This document shows, one piece after another, positions 23,645-31,979 of a stretch of 64,000 bases of DNA. The notes beneath the pieces are model-generated. The model was not told the origin of the DNA and ran no database searches. It saw nothing but the letters and a program-made list of their open reading frames with translations. Source of the stretch: Bradyrhizobium sp. 139 (lineage in GTDB: Bacteria > Pseudomonadota > Alphaproteobacteria > Rhizobiales > Xanthobacteraceae). A program made the translations under genes and the position numbers. The stretch spans positions 100,521 to 164,520 of the forward strand of contig NZ_JADPKS010000173.1 of the NCBI RefSeq assembly GCF_023074175.1, read 5' to 3'. Numbering within the stretch: position 1 is the stretch's first letter; each line of letters begins with the position of its first letter.

Positions 23645-25501
23645 ATGACATCCGCCGCACACGGTGACGCTGCAAGCCTGTTCGCAACGCCCAAAACCGT
23701 CGCCGAACACCGCGCCGACGGTAGCATCGTGCTGCGATCGCCCGAGCCTCTTCGCGAGAGCGCGCGCTGCATCGGCGACTGGCTGGAGCAGTGGGCGCGG
23801 CAAGCGCCCGATAAGATCTTCCTCGCCGAGCGCAGCAATGCCGAAGCGCCCTGGATCACCGTCACTTATGCGCAGGCACTGCGGCAGGTGCGTGCGGCAG
23901 CGTCATGGATCCTGGCGCAGGGCCTGGGTACCGAGCGTCCGCTCGTGATCCTCTCCGACAACAGCATCGACCATGCGCTGCTCGGGCTTGCCGCCCAGCA
24001 TGTCGGCGTGCCCTCGGCCGCGATCTCGCCGGCCTATTCGCTGATGTCCCGGGATTTTGACAAGCTCAAAAGCATGATTGCGCTGCTCGAGCCCGGCGCG
24101 ATCTACGTCTCTGCGACCAAACCGTTCGCCGCGGCGCTCGCCGCAATCAAGCCGTTGCATCAGTCGCAGATCATCAGCGGCAATACCGGCGATGCCGACG
24201 CGCTCGCGTTCCTCACCATCGCGGCGACGCCGGAATCGCCTGATGTCGCAACAGCCTTCGCCATGGTGACACCGGACACGATCGCAAAATTCCTGTTCAC
24301 CTCGGGCTCGACCGGCACCCCCAAGGCCGTCATCAACACCCAGCGCATGCTGACCTCCAGCCAGCAAGCCAAGGCGCAGACCTGGACCTTTCTCGAGCAG
24401 GGCCGCGGCGATCTCGTCATCCTCGACTGGCTGCCGTGGAGCCACACGTTCGGCGCCAATCACAATTTCAATCTGGTGCTGCGCAACGGCGGCTCACTTT
24501 ATATCGACGGCGGCAAGCCCGCGCCCGGTCTCTTCGCGACGTCACTCGCCAATTTGAAAAGCGTGATGCCGACGGTCTATTTCAACGTGCCGCGCGGCTT
24601 CGACATGCTGATCGCGGCGCTGCGCGGCGACGAGGAGCTGCGCCGCCGCTTCTTCGGCGAGGTGAAATTCGCCTTCTATGCCGGCGCCGCGCTGCCGCAA
24701 AATCTCTGGAACGCGCTCGAACAGCTTTCGGTGGAGACTGTCGGCCGGCCGCTGCCGTTGGTGTCGGCCTGGGGCTCGACCGAAACCTCGCCGCTGGCGA
24801 CCGACTGTCATTTCCTCGCCGAACGCTCCGGCAATATCGGCGTTCCGATTCCCGGCACCGAATTGAAGCTCGTCGCCTCCGGCGACAAGCTGGAGGTGCG
24901 TGTGCGCGGCCCCAACGTCACGCCGGGTTATTGGAAGGCGCCGGAGCTGACCAGACAGGCGTTCGACGACGAGGGCTTCTATCTCATCGGCGATGCCGTG
25001 AAGCTTGCCGATGCGAGCAGGCCGGAGCGTGGTCTGTTCTTCGACGGCCGCGTCGCGGAGGACTTCAAGCTCAATTCCGGCACATGGGTCAGCGTCGGCA
25101 CCCTGCGCGTCGCCGGCATCGCCGCGCTGGCGCCGCTGGCGCAGGACATCGTGGTCGCCGGCCATGGTGGCGACGAGGTGCGCTTCCTGGTGTTTCCGAA
25201 CATCGCCGCCTGCCGTGCGCGTGCCGGTTTGCCCGAGACGGCTGATGTGAATGATGTGCTGGCGCATGACAAGGTCAGGACCGCGATGGCGCAGGGCCTG
25301 GCAAGGCTGAGGCAGCAGGGCGCCAATTCCTCCGGCCATGCCACGCGCGCGCTGCTGCTCGCCGAGCCGCCATCGGTCGACGGCGGTGAAATCACTGACA
25401 AGGGCTACATCAACCAGCGCGCGGTGCTGACGCGGCGTCCCGATGCGGTGGCGCGGTTGAATGACGATGGGTCAGCGGAGTGGATCGGGTGCATAAGCTG
25501 A
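23645..25501 (+). CDS. fcs: Feruloyl-CoA synthase (acyl-CoA ligase)
   Basis: This 618-residue ANL-superfamily ligase has AMP-binding motif LFTSGSTGTPKAV, SAWGSTETSPLATD and the hinge region YLIGDAVKLAD. The C-terminal lysine motif differs from short ligases, as in the feruloyl-CoA synthase branch (GLFFDGRVAEDFKLNSGTWV). It activates ferulate, coumarate or caffeate to CoA esters. The start is fixed by GAGGAGG before ATG 23645. The usual partners, enoyl-CoA hydratase/aldolase and vanillin dehydrogenase, are not in the window. Divergent MarR control is likely. Confidence 0.9.
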   Translation: MTSAAHGDAASLFATPKTVAEHRADGSIVLRSPEPLRESARCIGDWLEQWARQAPDKIFLAERSNAEAPWITVTYAQALRQVRAAASWILAQGLGTERPLVILSDNSIDHALLGLAAQHVGVPSAAISPAYSLMSRDFDKLKSMIALLEPGAIYVSATKPFAAALAAIKPLHQSQIISGNTGDADALAFLTIAATPESPDVATAFAMVTPDTIAKFLFTSGSTGTPKAVINTQRMLTSSQQAKAQTWTFLEQGRGDLVILDWLPWSHTFGANHNFNLVLRNGGSLYIDGGKPAPGLFATSLANLKSVMPTVYFNVPRGFDMLIAALRGDEELRRRFFGEVKFAFYAGAALPQNLWNALEQLSVETVGRPLPLVSAWGSTETSPLATDCHFLAERSGNIGVPIPGTELKLVASGDKLEVRVRGPNVTPGYWKAPELTRQAFDDEGFYLIGDAVKLADASRPERGLFFDGRVAEDFKLNSGTWVSVGTLRVAGIAALAPLAQDIVVAGHGGDEVRFLVFPNIAACRARAGLPETADVNDVLAHDKVRTAMAQGLARLRQQGANSSGHATRALLLAEPPSVDGGEITDKGYINQRAVLTRRPDAVARLNDDGSAEWIGCIS

Positions 25502-25554
25502 ATCGGCCACACTCCGTGTCACGAGTGCCGCCGTAGGCACGCTCGATCCACATC

Positions 25555-25640
25555 GTCATTGCGAGCGTCGCGGCGTCGCGAAGCAATCCAGAATCTCACC
25601 GCGTAGACGGTCTGGATTGCTGCACTGCGCTCGCAATGAC
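25555..25640. repeat. Intergenic palindromic repeat, family C
   Basis: GTCATTGCGAGCG is inverted as CGCTCGCAATGAC, and AGCAATCCAGA as TCTGGATTGC. A second copy lies at 46114-46186. The flanking parts of the 317-bp gap 25502-25818 (convergent between fcs and a second marR) hold no ORF or other signal I trust. Confidence 0.85.
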
Positions 25641-25818
25641 GGAGATTCTTTTGTTGCCCAAGCAACTAATTTATGCGAATCGTTCCAAGCCAAGGATGAC
25701 GGCGGGGGAACCGCCGCGTCGGACTTCGGAGGAAACAATGCTCGGCAGGGAGGTTGCCGCAGGCGATAGCCTGCGCATGCCTGAGAATGACGGGAGATCG
25801 TGCCCGCCGCGCGATCTG

Positions 25819-26322
25819 TCAGGCCTCAGTGCTGCCGGTCACCGCGCCGAGATTTTCGTGCAGCCGGCGCAACAGATCGATCAGCACCTCGCGCTCGTCC
25901 TTGCTGAGGCAGGACAGCAGGCGCCGCTCGCGCTCGAAGGCGGCGACGATCACCTTGTCATGGGTGGCGCGGCCCCTTGCCGTCAGCGAGATCGAATGGG
26001 TGCGGCCGTCGTTCGGGTCGGTGCGGATCGACACCAGCCCGCGTTTCTCAAGGCCGGCCAGCGTCCGGCTCACCGGGCCCTTGTCGAAGCCGATGACGTG
26101 GCAGATGCGCGAGGCGGGAATGCCGGGCCCGATCGCCAGCAGCGACATGATCCGCCATTCCGTGACGTTGACGCCGAACTGCCGCTGATAGAACGCGGTC
26201 GCGCTGTTCGAGAGCTTGTTGGCGATGAAAGTAATGAACGCGGGGACGTAGCGATCGAGGTCGAGCGTCGGTCCCGTCTCAGCGGGCGCAGGCTTCTGTC
26301 GGGATCTTGTCGAAGGCGGCAT
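25819..26322 (-). CDS. MarR-family regulator, divergent from P450
   Basis: This 167-residue MarR protein has a recognition region (GPGIPASRICHVIGFDKGPV, then SRTLAGLEKRGLV) and a wing (TDPNDGRTHSISLTARGRA). It is divergent from the P450 gene with an 83-bp gap and probably represses it in the absence of an aromatic acid. It is distinct in sequence from the MarR at 22990. No convincing short palindrome was found in the gap. Confidence 0.88.
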   Translation of the reverse strand: MPPSTRSRQKPAPAETGPTLDLDRYVPAFITFIANKLSNSATAFYQRQFGVNVTEWRIMSLLAIGPGIPASRICHVIGFDKGPVSRTLAGLEKRGLVSIRTDPNDGRTHSISLTARGRATHDKVIVAAFERERRLLSCLSKDEREVLIDLLRRLHENLGAVTGSTEA

Positions 26323-26405
26323 ATCGGGCTTCTTAATCGCAACGTGCCGGAGGACCTAAGGGCATGCGCCGCCTTTTCACAAGATCAAAATGAGGGAGGA
26401 CTTCA

Positions 26406-27614
26406 ATGAGCGCACCCGGCTCCTCTGTATCAGGCATTCCGCATCTCGACGTCGATCCTTTCGACATGAATTTTTTTGCCGATCCTTATCCGACGCATGA
26501 GCTGCTGCGGGAGGCGGGGCCGGTCGTCTATCTCGACAAGTGGAACGTCTATGGTGTGGCACGTCATGCCGAGGTCCATGCTGTCCTGAATGATCCCGCG
26601 ACCTTCTGCTCCAGCCGTGGCGTCGGTCTCTCCGACTTCAAGAAGGAAACGCCGTGGCGGCCGCCGAGCCTGATCCTTGAGGCCGATCCCCCAGCGCACA
26701 CCCGCACCCGCGCCGTGCTGTCAAAGGTGCTGTCGCCGACCGTGATGAAGCAACTCCGCGACCGTTTTACCACGGCGGCCGAGCAGCGCGTCGATGTGCT
26801 GCTCGAGAAGCGCAGCTTCGATGCCATCACGGACCTTGCCGAGGCCTATCCGCTCTCCATCTTCCCGGATGCGCTGGGGCTGCAGCCGGAAGGCCGCGAG
26901 CATCTCATTCCCTATGCGAGTGTTGTATTCAATGCCTTCGGCCCGCCAAACGAATTGCGCCAGCAAGCGATCGAGCGTTCGGCGCCACATCAGGCCTACG
27001 TCACCGAGCAGTGCCAGCGCGAGAACCTTGCGCCTGGCGGCATCGGCGCCTGCATTCATGCCCATGTTGACGAAGGCGCGATCACGGCGACTGAGGCGCC
27101 GCTGCTGGTGCGTTCGCTGCTGTCGGCCGGCCTCGACACCACGGTCAACGGTATCGGTGCGGCGGTCTATTGCCTTGCACGCTTCCCCGATCAGTGGCAG
27201 CGCCTGCGCAATGACCTCACGCTCGCGCGCAACGCCTTCGAGGAAGCCGTGCGGTTTGAAAGTCCGGTGCAGACCTTCTTCCGCACCACAACGCGCGACG
27301 TCGAGCTCTCCGGCGCGGCGATGGGCGAAGGTGAGAAAGTCCTGATGTTTCTTGCCGCCGCCAATCGCGATCCGCGGCGCTGGGACAAACCCGACAGCTA
27401 TGACATCACTCGCCGTACGTCCGGCCATGTCGGCTACGGCTCCGGCATCCACATGTGCGTCGGCCAACTCGTGGCGCGGCTTGAAGGCGAGACGATGCTT
27501 GCGGCGCTGGCCCGCCGGATCGCAACGATCGAGATCACGGGCGAACCAACGCGCCGCTTCAACAACACGCTGCGCGGGCTCGACAGCCTGCCGGTGACGA
27601 TCACAGCGGCCTGA
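26406..27614 (+). CDS. Cytochrome P450, CYP199A-like (4-methoxybenzoate demethylase type)
   Basis: This 402-residue soluble class I P450 has I-helix SAGLDTT, the ExxR-type stretch FEEAVRFESPVQTFFR, and the heme loop GYGSGIHMCVGQL with Cys351. The N-terminal part (DPYPTHELLREAGPVVYLDK, then WNVYGVARHAEVHAVLND) closely resembles CYP199A proteins, which O-demethylate para-methoxybenzoates and related acids. GGGAGGA precedes the ATG. No ferredoxin or ferredoxin reductase gene lies nearby, so electrons must come from elsewhere. Substrate assignment is by family only. Confidence 0.9.
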   Translation: MSAPGSSVSGIPHLDVDPFDMNFFADPYPTHELLREAGPVVYLDKWNVYGVARHAEVHAVLNDPATFCSSRGVGLSDFKKETPWRPPSLILEADPPAHTRTRAVLSKVLSPTVMKQLRDRFTTAAEQRVDVLLEKRSFDAITDLAEAYPLSIFPDALGLQPEGREHLIPYASVVFNAFGPPNELRQQAIERSAPHQAYVTEQCQRENLAPGGIGACIHAHVDEGAITATEAPLLVRSLLSAGLDTTVNGIGAAVYCLARFPDQWQRLRNDLTLARNAFEEAVRFESPVQTFFRTTTRDVELSGAAMGEGEKVLMFLAAANRDPRRWDKPDSYDITRRTSGHVGYGSGIHMCVGQLVARLEGETMLAALARRIATIEITGEPTRRFNNTLRGLDSLPVTITAA

Positions 27615-27668
27615 CGCCATCGCCAACCACCGGCGGCGCAAACGACAAACACGGCAGGGGAGAGAACC

Positions 27669-28879
27669 ATGAAACATCTGAAGTGCACGCTCGCGCTGGC
27701 TGCGAGCCTGATTAGCAGCGCTGCAAGCGCCGAGATTTCGGACCATGTCGTGCGCATCGGTGTGCTCAACGACATCTCCGGCATCTTCCAGGACACCAAC
27801 GGCATGGGCTCGGTCGAGGCCGCACGCATGGCAGCGGAGGACTTCGCCGACGGGGGTAAGGGCATCAAGGTCGAGATCGTCTATGCCGACCATCAGAACA
27901 AGGCCGATGTCGGCAATGCCATTGCGCGCAAATGGCTCGATGTGGAAGGCGTCGACGCCATCGTCGATGTGCCGAACTCGGCCGTCGGCCTCTCCATCAA
28001 CACGCTGCTGCGCGACAGCCGCATGACCTTCCTGGCGTCCTCGACGGCAAGCTCCGATCTCACCGGCAAGGCCTGCTCGCCCAACACCATCCAATGGGTC
28101 AACGACGCCTGGGCCACCGGCAACACCACGGCGGCCGCGATGATGTCACGCGGCGGCAAGGACTGGTATTTCCTCACGGTCGACTACGCCCTCGGCAAGG
28201 GCATCGAGGCGGAGGCGCAAAAGTATATCGAAGGGCATGGCGGCAAGGTGGTCGGATCCAGCAAGCATCCGCTGGGCACCTCCGACTTCGCGTCATTTCT
28301 GTTGCAGGCGCAGGGTTCGAAGGCGCAGGTGATCGGGCTCGCCAACGCCGGCGGCGATACCATCAACGCGGTGAAGCAGGCGGCCGAGTTCGGCATCCAG
28401 CAGGGCGGGCAGAAGCTTGTCGCCTTCCTGCTCTTCATCAACGACGTCCACGGCATGGGCATCAAGGTCGCGCAGGGGCTCCAGCTCATGGAGGCCTTCT
28501 ACTGGGACATGAACGACGATACCCGCGCCTTTGCGAAACGCTTTGCTGCGCGGCCCGGCATGAACGGCAAGATGCCGAGCGGCAATCAGGCCGGCGTCTA
28601 TGCCTCCACACTCTCCTATCTCCGCGCGGTCGCAGCCACCGGAAGCGACAACGCAAAGGACGTCGTCCCCGAGATGAAGAAGTTCAAGGCAAGGACAAGC
28701 TGTTCGGCGACACCGCCATCCGTCAGGACGGCCGCGTCGTGCATCCGATGTATCTGTTCGAGGTGAAGAAGCCGGAGGAGTCGAAGTACCCCTACGACTA
28801 TTACAAGCTGGTCTCGACAATTTCGGCGGATCAGGCGTTTCGCCCGATGGCCGAGGGCGGGTGTGAGTTGGTGAAGTAG
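27669..28879 (+). pseudogene. Liv-type ABC substrate-binding protein, frameshifted near the C-terminus
   Basis: The first frame encodes a signal peptide and a typical Liv/urea-type binding protein (VRIGVLNDISGIFQDTNGMG, IVYADHQNKADVGNAIARKW). Near 28687 it leaves the conserved frame after VVPEMKKFK and would end at 28766 with an unrelated tail. The true C-terminus continues in another frame as KDKLFGDTAIRQDGRVVHPM to GGCELVK at 28879. The expected TTCAAGGGCAAGGAC reads TTCAAGGCAAGGAC, so one G is missing. Restored length would be about 403 residues. It follows the P450 gene by 54 bp and would supply aromatic acid uptake. A real mutation or a homopolymer sequencing error are both possible. Confidence 0.85.
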
Positions 28880-28910
28880 CGAAAGCTGTTGCGGCGACTG
28901 CGGCTGCCTT

Positions 28911-29043
28911 CGCCTCTCCCCGCGTGCGGGGAGAGGCCGGAATTTGCGTAGCAAATTCCGGGTGAGGGGGAGCCTCCACGAGTCCAACTTCCTGCGTATT
29001 TGCGGAGGCAGCCCCTCACCCCGTAAGAACGGGGAGAGGGGGA
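28911..29043. repeat. Intergenic palindromic repeat, family A
   Basis: CCTCTCCCCGCGTGCGGGGAGAGG opens the element, then an inner hairpin CCGGAATTTGCGTAGCAAATTCCGG, CCCCTCACCCC, and a closing hairpin of ACGGGGAGAGGG type. It lies in the convergent gap before NDH-2. Confidence 0.85.
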
Positions 29044-29047
29044 AAGG

Positions 29048-30313
29048 TCACCCCACCACCTTGCTGCTCCCCTGCGTGATCAGGCGCGCGGCGCGCTGGT
29101 CGCGTGCATAGATCCAGAGCCAGCTCAGGGCGACGCTGAGGCGGTGGCGCAGGCCGATCAGGAAATAGATGTGGGCGATGCCCCAGATCCACCATGCGAT
29201 GGTGCCGCGCAGCTTGATACGGCCGAAGTCGATCACCGCGAGCCGCTTGCCGATCTGTGCAAGGCTGCCGGCATGCTTGTAGCGGAACGGGCCTGTCGGC
29301 TCTCCGCGCAGGCGCGCTTTGATGGTCTCGGCGACATGACGTCCCTGCTGTTTGGCGGCCGGCGCGATGCCGGGCACCGGTTTGCCCTCCCAGGCGTCGA
29401 TGGTCACGGTGTCGCCGATCGCAAAGATCTCGGGATGGCCGGGGATCGTCAGGTCGGCCTCCACTTGCACGCGCCCGGCACGGTCGGATGGCGCGCTCAG
29501 CCATTCGGCGGCGGGCGATGCGCGCACGCCGGCCGCCCAGATCTTGGTCTTGGCGTCGAGCCGCGTGCCGCCGAACACCACGCCGTCGCGGTCGATCTCG
29601 GTGACGGCCTGCCCCAGCACCACCTCGACACCGATCTTCTCGAGCGAAGCCTGCGCATAGGCCGAGAGATCGTCGGCGAAGCCTGCGAGCACGCGCGGGC
29701 CCGCCTCGATCAGCACAACGCGCGCCTTGGTCGTGTCGATGTTGCGGAAATCTTCCGGCAGGGTCTGGTGCGCCATCTCCGCGATGGTGCCCGCGAGCTC
29801 GACACCGGTCGGACCCGCGCCGACGATGACGAAGGTCAAGCGCGCCGCGCGCCGGGCCGGATCGGTCTCGCGCTCGGCGCGCTCGAATGCCACCAGGATG
29901 TGCCGGCGCAGCGTGGTCGCGTCTTCCAGCGTCTTCAGGCCGGGCGCGAACTGCTCCCACTCGTCATGGCCGAAATAGGCATGGCGGGCGCCGGTTGCGA
30001 GTACCAGCGTGTCGTACGGCGCTTCGCTGCCGTCATCGAGCAGGACCGTGCGTCTGCCGGCATCGACGCCGTTGACGGTCGCAAACAGCGTCGTCACCTC
30101 GCGCCGGCCGCGCATGAGATGCCGGACCGGCCAGGCGATCTCGCTGGTGGCGAGCGAGGCGGTCGCGACCTGGTAGAGCAGCGGCTGGAATAGATGATGG
30201 TTGCGGCGGTCGATCAATGTGATCGCGACAGGGACGCCGGCGAGCCGATAGGTCGCTTCCAGCCCGCCGAAGCCGGCCCCGACGATGACGACGCGATGGG
30301 GTGTGGTGGTCAT
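29048..30313 (-). CDS. ndh: Type II NADH:quinone oxidoreductase (NDH-2)
   Basis: This 421-residue flavoprotein has an N-terminal FAD Rossmann motif VIVGAGFGGLEATYRLAG and FQPLLYQVATASLATSEIAW. The NAD Rossmann motif is VIVGAGPTGVELAGTIAEM, and the second FAD contact is IFAIGDTVTIDAWEGKPVPG. A C-terminal amphipathic/hydrophobic segment (IAWWIWGIAHIYFLIGL) anchors it to the membrane. It oxidises NADH and reduces quinone without pumping protons. It stands alone, with a 300-bp divergent region to the next gene. Confidence 0.92.
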   Translation of the reverse strand: MTTTPHRVVIVGAGFGGLEATYRLAGVPVAITLIDRRNHHLFQPLLYQVATASLATSEIAWPVRHLMRGRREVTTLFATVNGVDAGRRTVLLDDGSEAPYDTLVLATGARHAYFGHDEWEQFAPGLKTLEDATTLRRHILVAFERAERETDPARRAARLTFVIVGAGPTGVELAGTIAEMAHQTLPEDFRNIDTTKARVVLIEAGPRVLAGFADDLSAYAQASLEKIGVEVVLGQAVTEIDRDGVVFGGTRLDAKTKIWAAGVRASPAAEWLSAPSDRAGRVQVEADLTIPGHPEIFAIGDTVTIDAWEGKPVPGIAPAAKQQGRHVAETIKARLRGEPTGPFRYKHAGSLAQIGKRLAVIDFGRIKLRGTIAWWIWGIAHIYFLIGLRHRLSVALSWLWIYARDQRAARLITQGSSKVVG

Positions 30314-30613
30314 GGTGCGGCCCTCGAATCTCGCTGCTTCTCCGCTTCATTTAAGTGCGCAAAGTGACCCGCGGTCCAATAGCCGTCGTCTATGGGGGAA
30401 TAGGCGGCCTGTATCGAGGTCGGCGAAAAAGCGCCGCAGCCCTCGCCGAAATGAGTAGAACTATAGTTCTTGCCATTAACGATTAGCGCGAATTATGGTG
30501 CAGGGAAGGCGCCGAGGCCATTGGCGGCTCGACGGATTTTGCGCTCTAAAGAGACGATCCTGGGCGGCGATCACCCCGTTCCGGGACAAAGAGAATTGAG
30601 GAGGGGAGTGGTT
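30314..30613. other. Divergent intergenic region with a perfect 14-bp palindrome
   Basis: No gene is supportable in this gap. It contains AGAACTATAGTTCT at 30457-30470, a perfect 14-bp palindrome about 144 bases upstream of the binding-protein start, and a ribosome site (GAGGGGA) at its right end. The palindrome could be an operator for a TetR, MarR or similar dimer; the regulator is not identified. Confidence 0.5.
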
Positions 30614-31786
30614 ATGAGAACAGCATTCTGGCTGGCGGGCGCGGCTGCGCTCGCGCTGGCAAGCCCGGCGTTCGCCGGCGACACCATCAAGATCGGCTTC
30701 GTTTCGACCTTCAGCGGCCCGACCGCCGTGATCGGCAACGACATGCGCAACTCGTTCGAACTCGCGCTGGATCACATCGGCCGCAAGATGGGCGGCAAGC
30801 CGGTCGAGGTGATCTACGAGGACGACGGGCAGAAGCCCGATGTCGGCAAGCAGAAGACCGAGAAGCTGGTGCAGTCCGACAAGGTCGATTTCATCGTCGG
30901 CTACATCTGGTCGAACGTGCTGCTGGCCTCGCTCAAGACTGCGGTGGACTCGCAAACCTTCCTGATCTCGGCCAATGCCGGCCCGTCGCAGCTCGCGGGC
31001 GAGCTCTGCTCGTCTTACGTGTTCTCGACCTCCTGGCAGAACGACCAGACGCCGGCTGCCATGGGCCTGTACATGAACCAGAAGGGCGTCAAGAGCGTGT
31101 TCCTGATCGGGCCGAACTACGCGGCCGGCAAGGACATGCTTGCGGGCGTGAAGAGCACGTTCAAGGGTGAGGTCAAGGGCGAGGAATACACGGTATGGCC
31201 GAGCCAGCTCGACTTCTCCGCCGAGCTCTCGAAGGCGCGCGCGTCAGGCGCCGAGTCGATCTTCGTGTTCTATCCCGGTGCGGCCGGCGTGCAGTTCCTC
31301 AATCAATATGCGCAGGCCGGCCTGAAGAGCACGATGCCGCTCTATACGGCGTTCACCGTCGATGAGCTCTCGCTGCCGCTCCAGAAGGAGAATGCATTGG
31401 GCGTTCCCGGCGCGCAGGAATGGGTCAACGATCTCCCCAACGAGCAGAACAAGCGCTTCGTCGCCGACTATCGCAAGAAATATACCGGGCTGCGCCCGAC
31501 CTATTACGGCGCCCAGGCCTATGACGCCGCCCAGCTCATCAACAGCGCGGTGGTCGCGGTGAAGGGCGACACCAGCAAGAAGGACGCGATGAAGGCCGAG
31601 ATGGAGAAGGCCAACTTCAAGTCGCTGCGCGGCGCGTTCAAATACGGCAACAACCACATCCCGGTGCAGAGCTTCTATCTCCAGGACGTGGTCAAGGACG
31701 CCGAAGGCCAGCTCTCGCTGAAGACGGTCGCCACCATCGTCGAGAACGACCAGGACCGCTTCCACGGCAAATGCGCGATGAAGTGA
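30614..31786 (+). CDS. Orphan Liv-type ABC substrate-binding protein
   Basis: This 390-residue periplasmic protein has signal peptide MRTAFWLAGAAALALASPAF (cleaved after AFA) and the family 6 binding fold: IKIGFVSTFSGPTAVIGNDM, VEVIYEDDGQKPDVGKQKTE. It is of the branched-chain/aromatic acid class. ATG 30614 follows GAGGGGA. No permease genes are adjacent. The livHMGF operon at 42752-46076 lacks a binding protein, and this is one candidate partner. The ligand is unknown. Confidence 0.9.
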   Translation: MRTAFWLAGAAALALASPAFAGDTIKIGFVSTFSGPTAVIGNDMRNSFELALDHIGRKMGGKPVEVIYEDDGQKPDVGKQKTEKLVQSDKVDFIVGYIWSNVLLASLKTAVDSQTFLISANAGPSQLAGELCSSYVFSTSWQNDQTPAAMGLYMNQKGVKSVFLIGPNYAAGKDMLAGVKSTFKGEVKGEEYTVWPSQLDFSAELSKARASGAESIFVFYPGAAGVQFLNQYAQAGLKSTMPLYTAFTVDELSLPLQKENALGVPGAQEWVNDLPNEQNKRFVADYRKKYTGLRPTYYGAQAYDAAQLINSAVVAVKGDTSKKDAMKAEMEKANFKSLRGAFKYGNNHIPVQSFYLQDVVKDAEGQLSLKTVATIVENDQDRFHGKCAMK

Positions 31787-31805
31787 GCTGAGCTCTCTCC
31801 TTTCT

Positions 31806-31949
31806 CCCTGTCCCCGTTCTTACGGGGAGAGGGTTGGGGTGAGGGGCCGCTTCCACAATCACGGTGCGAGACGGACTCGCGGAGAGTCCCCCTCACCCGG
31901 AATCCGCGCTACGCGCGTATTCCGACCTCTCCCCGCAAGCGGGGCGAGG
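31806..31949. repeat. Intergenic palindromic repeat, family A
   Basis: CCCGTTCTTACGGGGAGAGG opens, then GGGTTGGGGTGAGGGG, CCCTCACCCGG, an inner GC hairpin (GCGCTACGCGC), and CCTCTCCCCGCAAGCGGGGCG closes. It lies in the convergent gap between the orphan binding protein and the dehydroshikimate dehydratase gene. Confidence 0.85.
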
Positions 31950-31979
31950 TGAAGAAAGCGCCTCAGCGAAAATCCCGAA

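Noticed and set aside
26303..26386. GATCTTGT and ACAAGATC as an operator for the second MarR
   Set aside because: The arms are about 68 bp apart and the first lies inside the coding region, so a dimer site is unlikely; probably chance.
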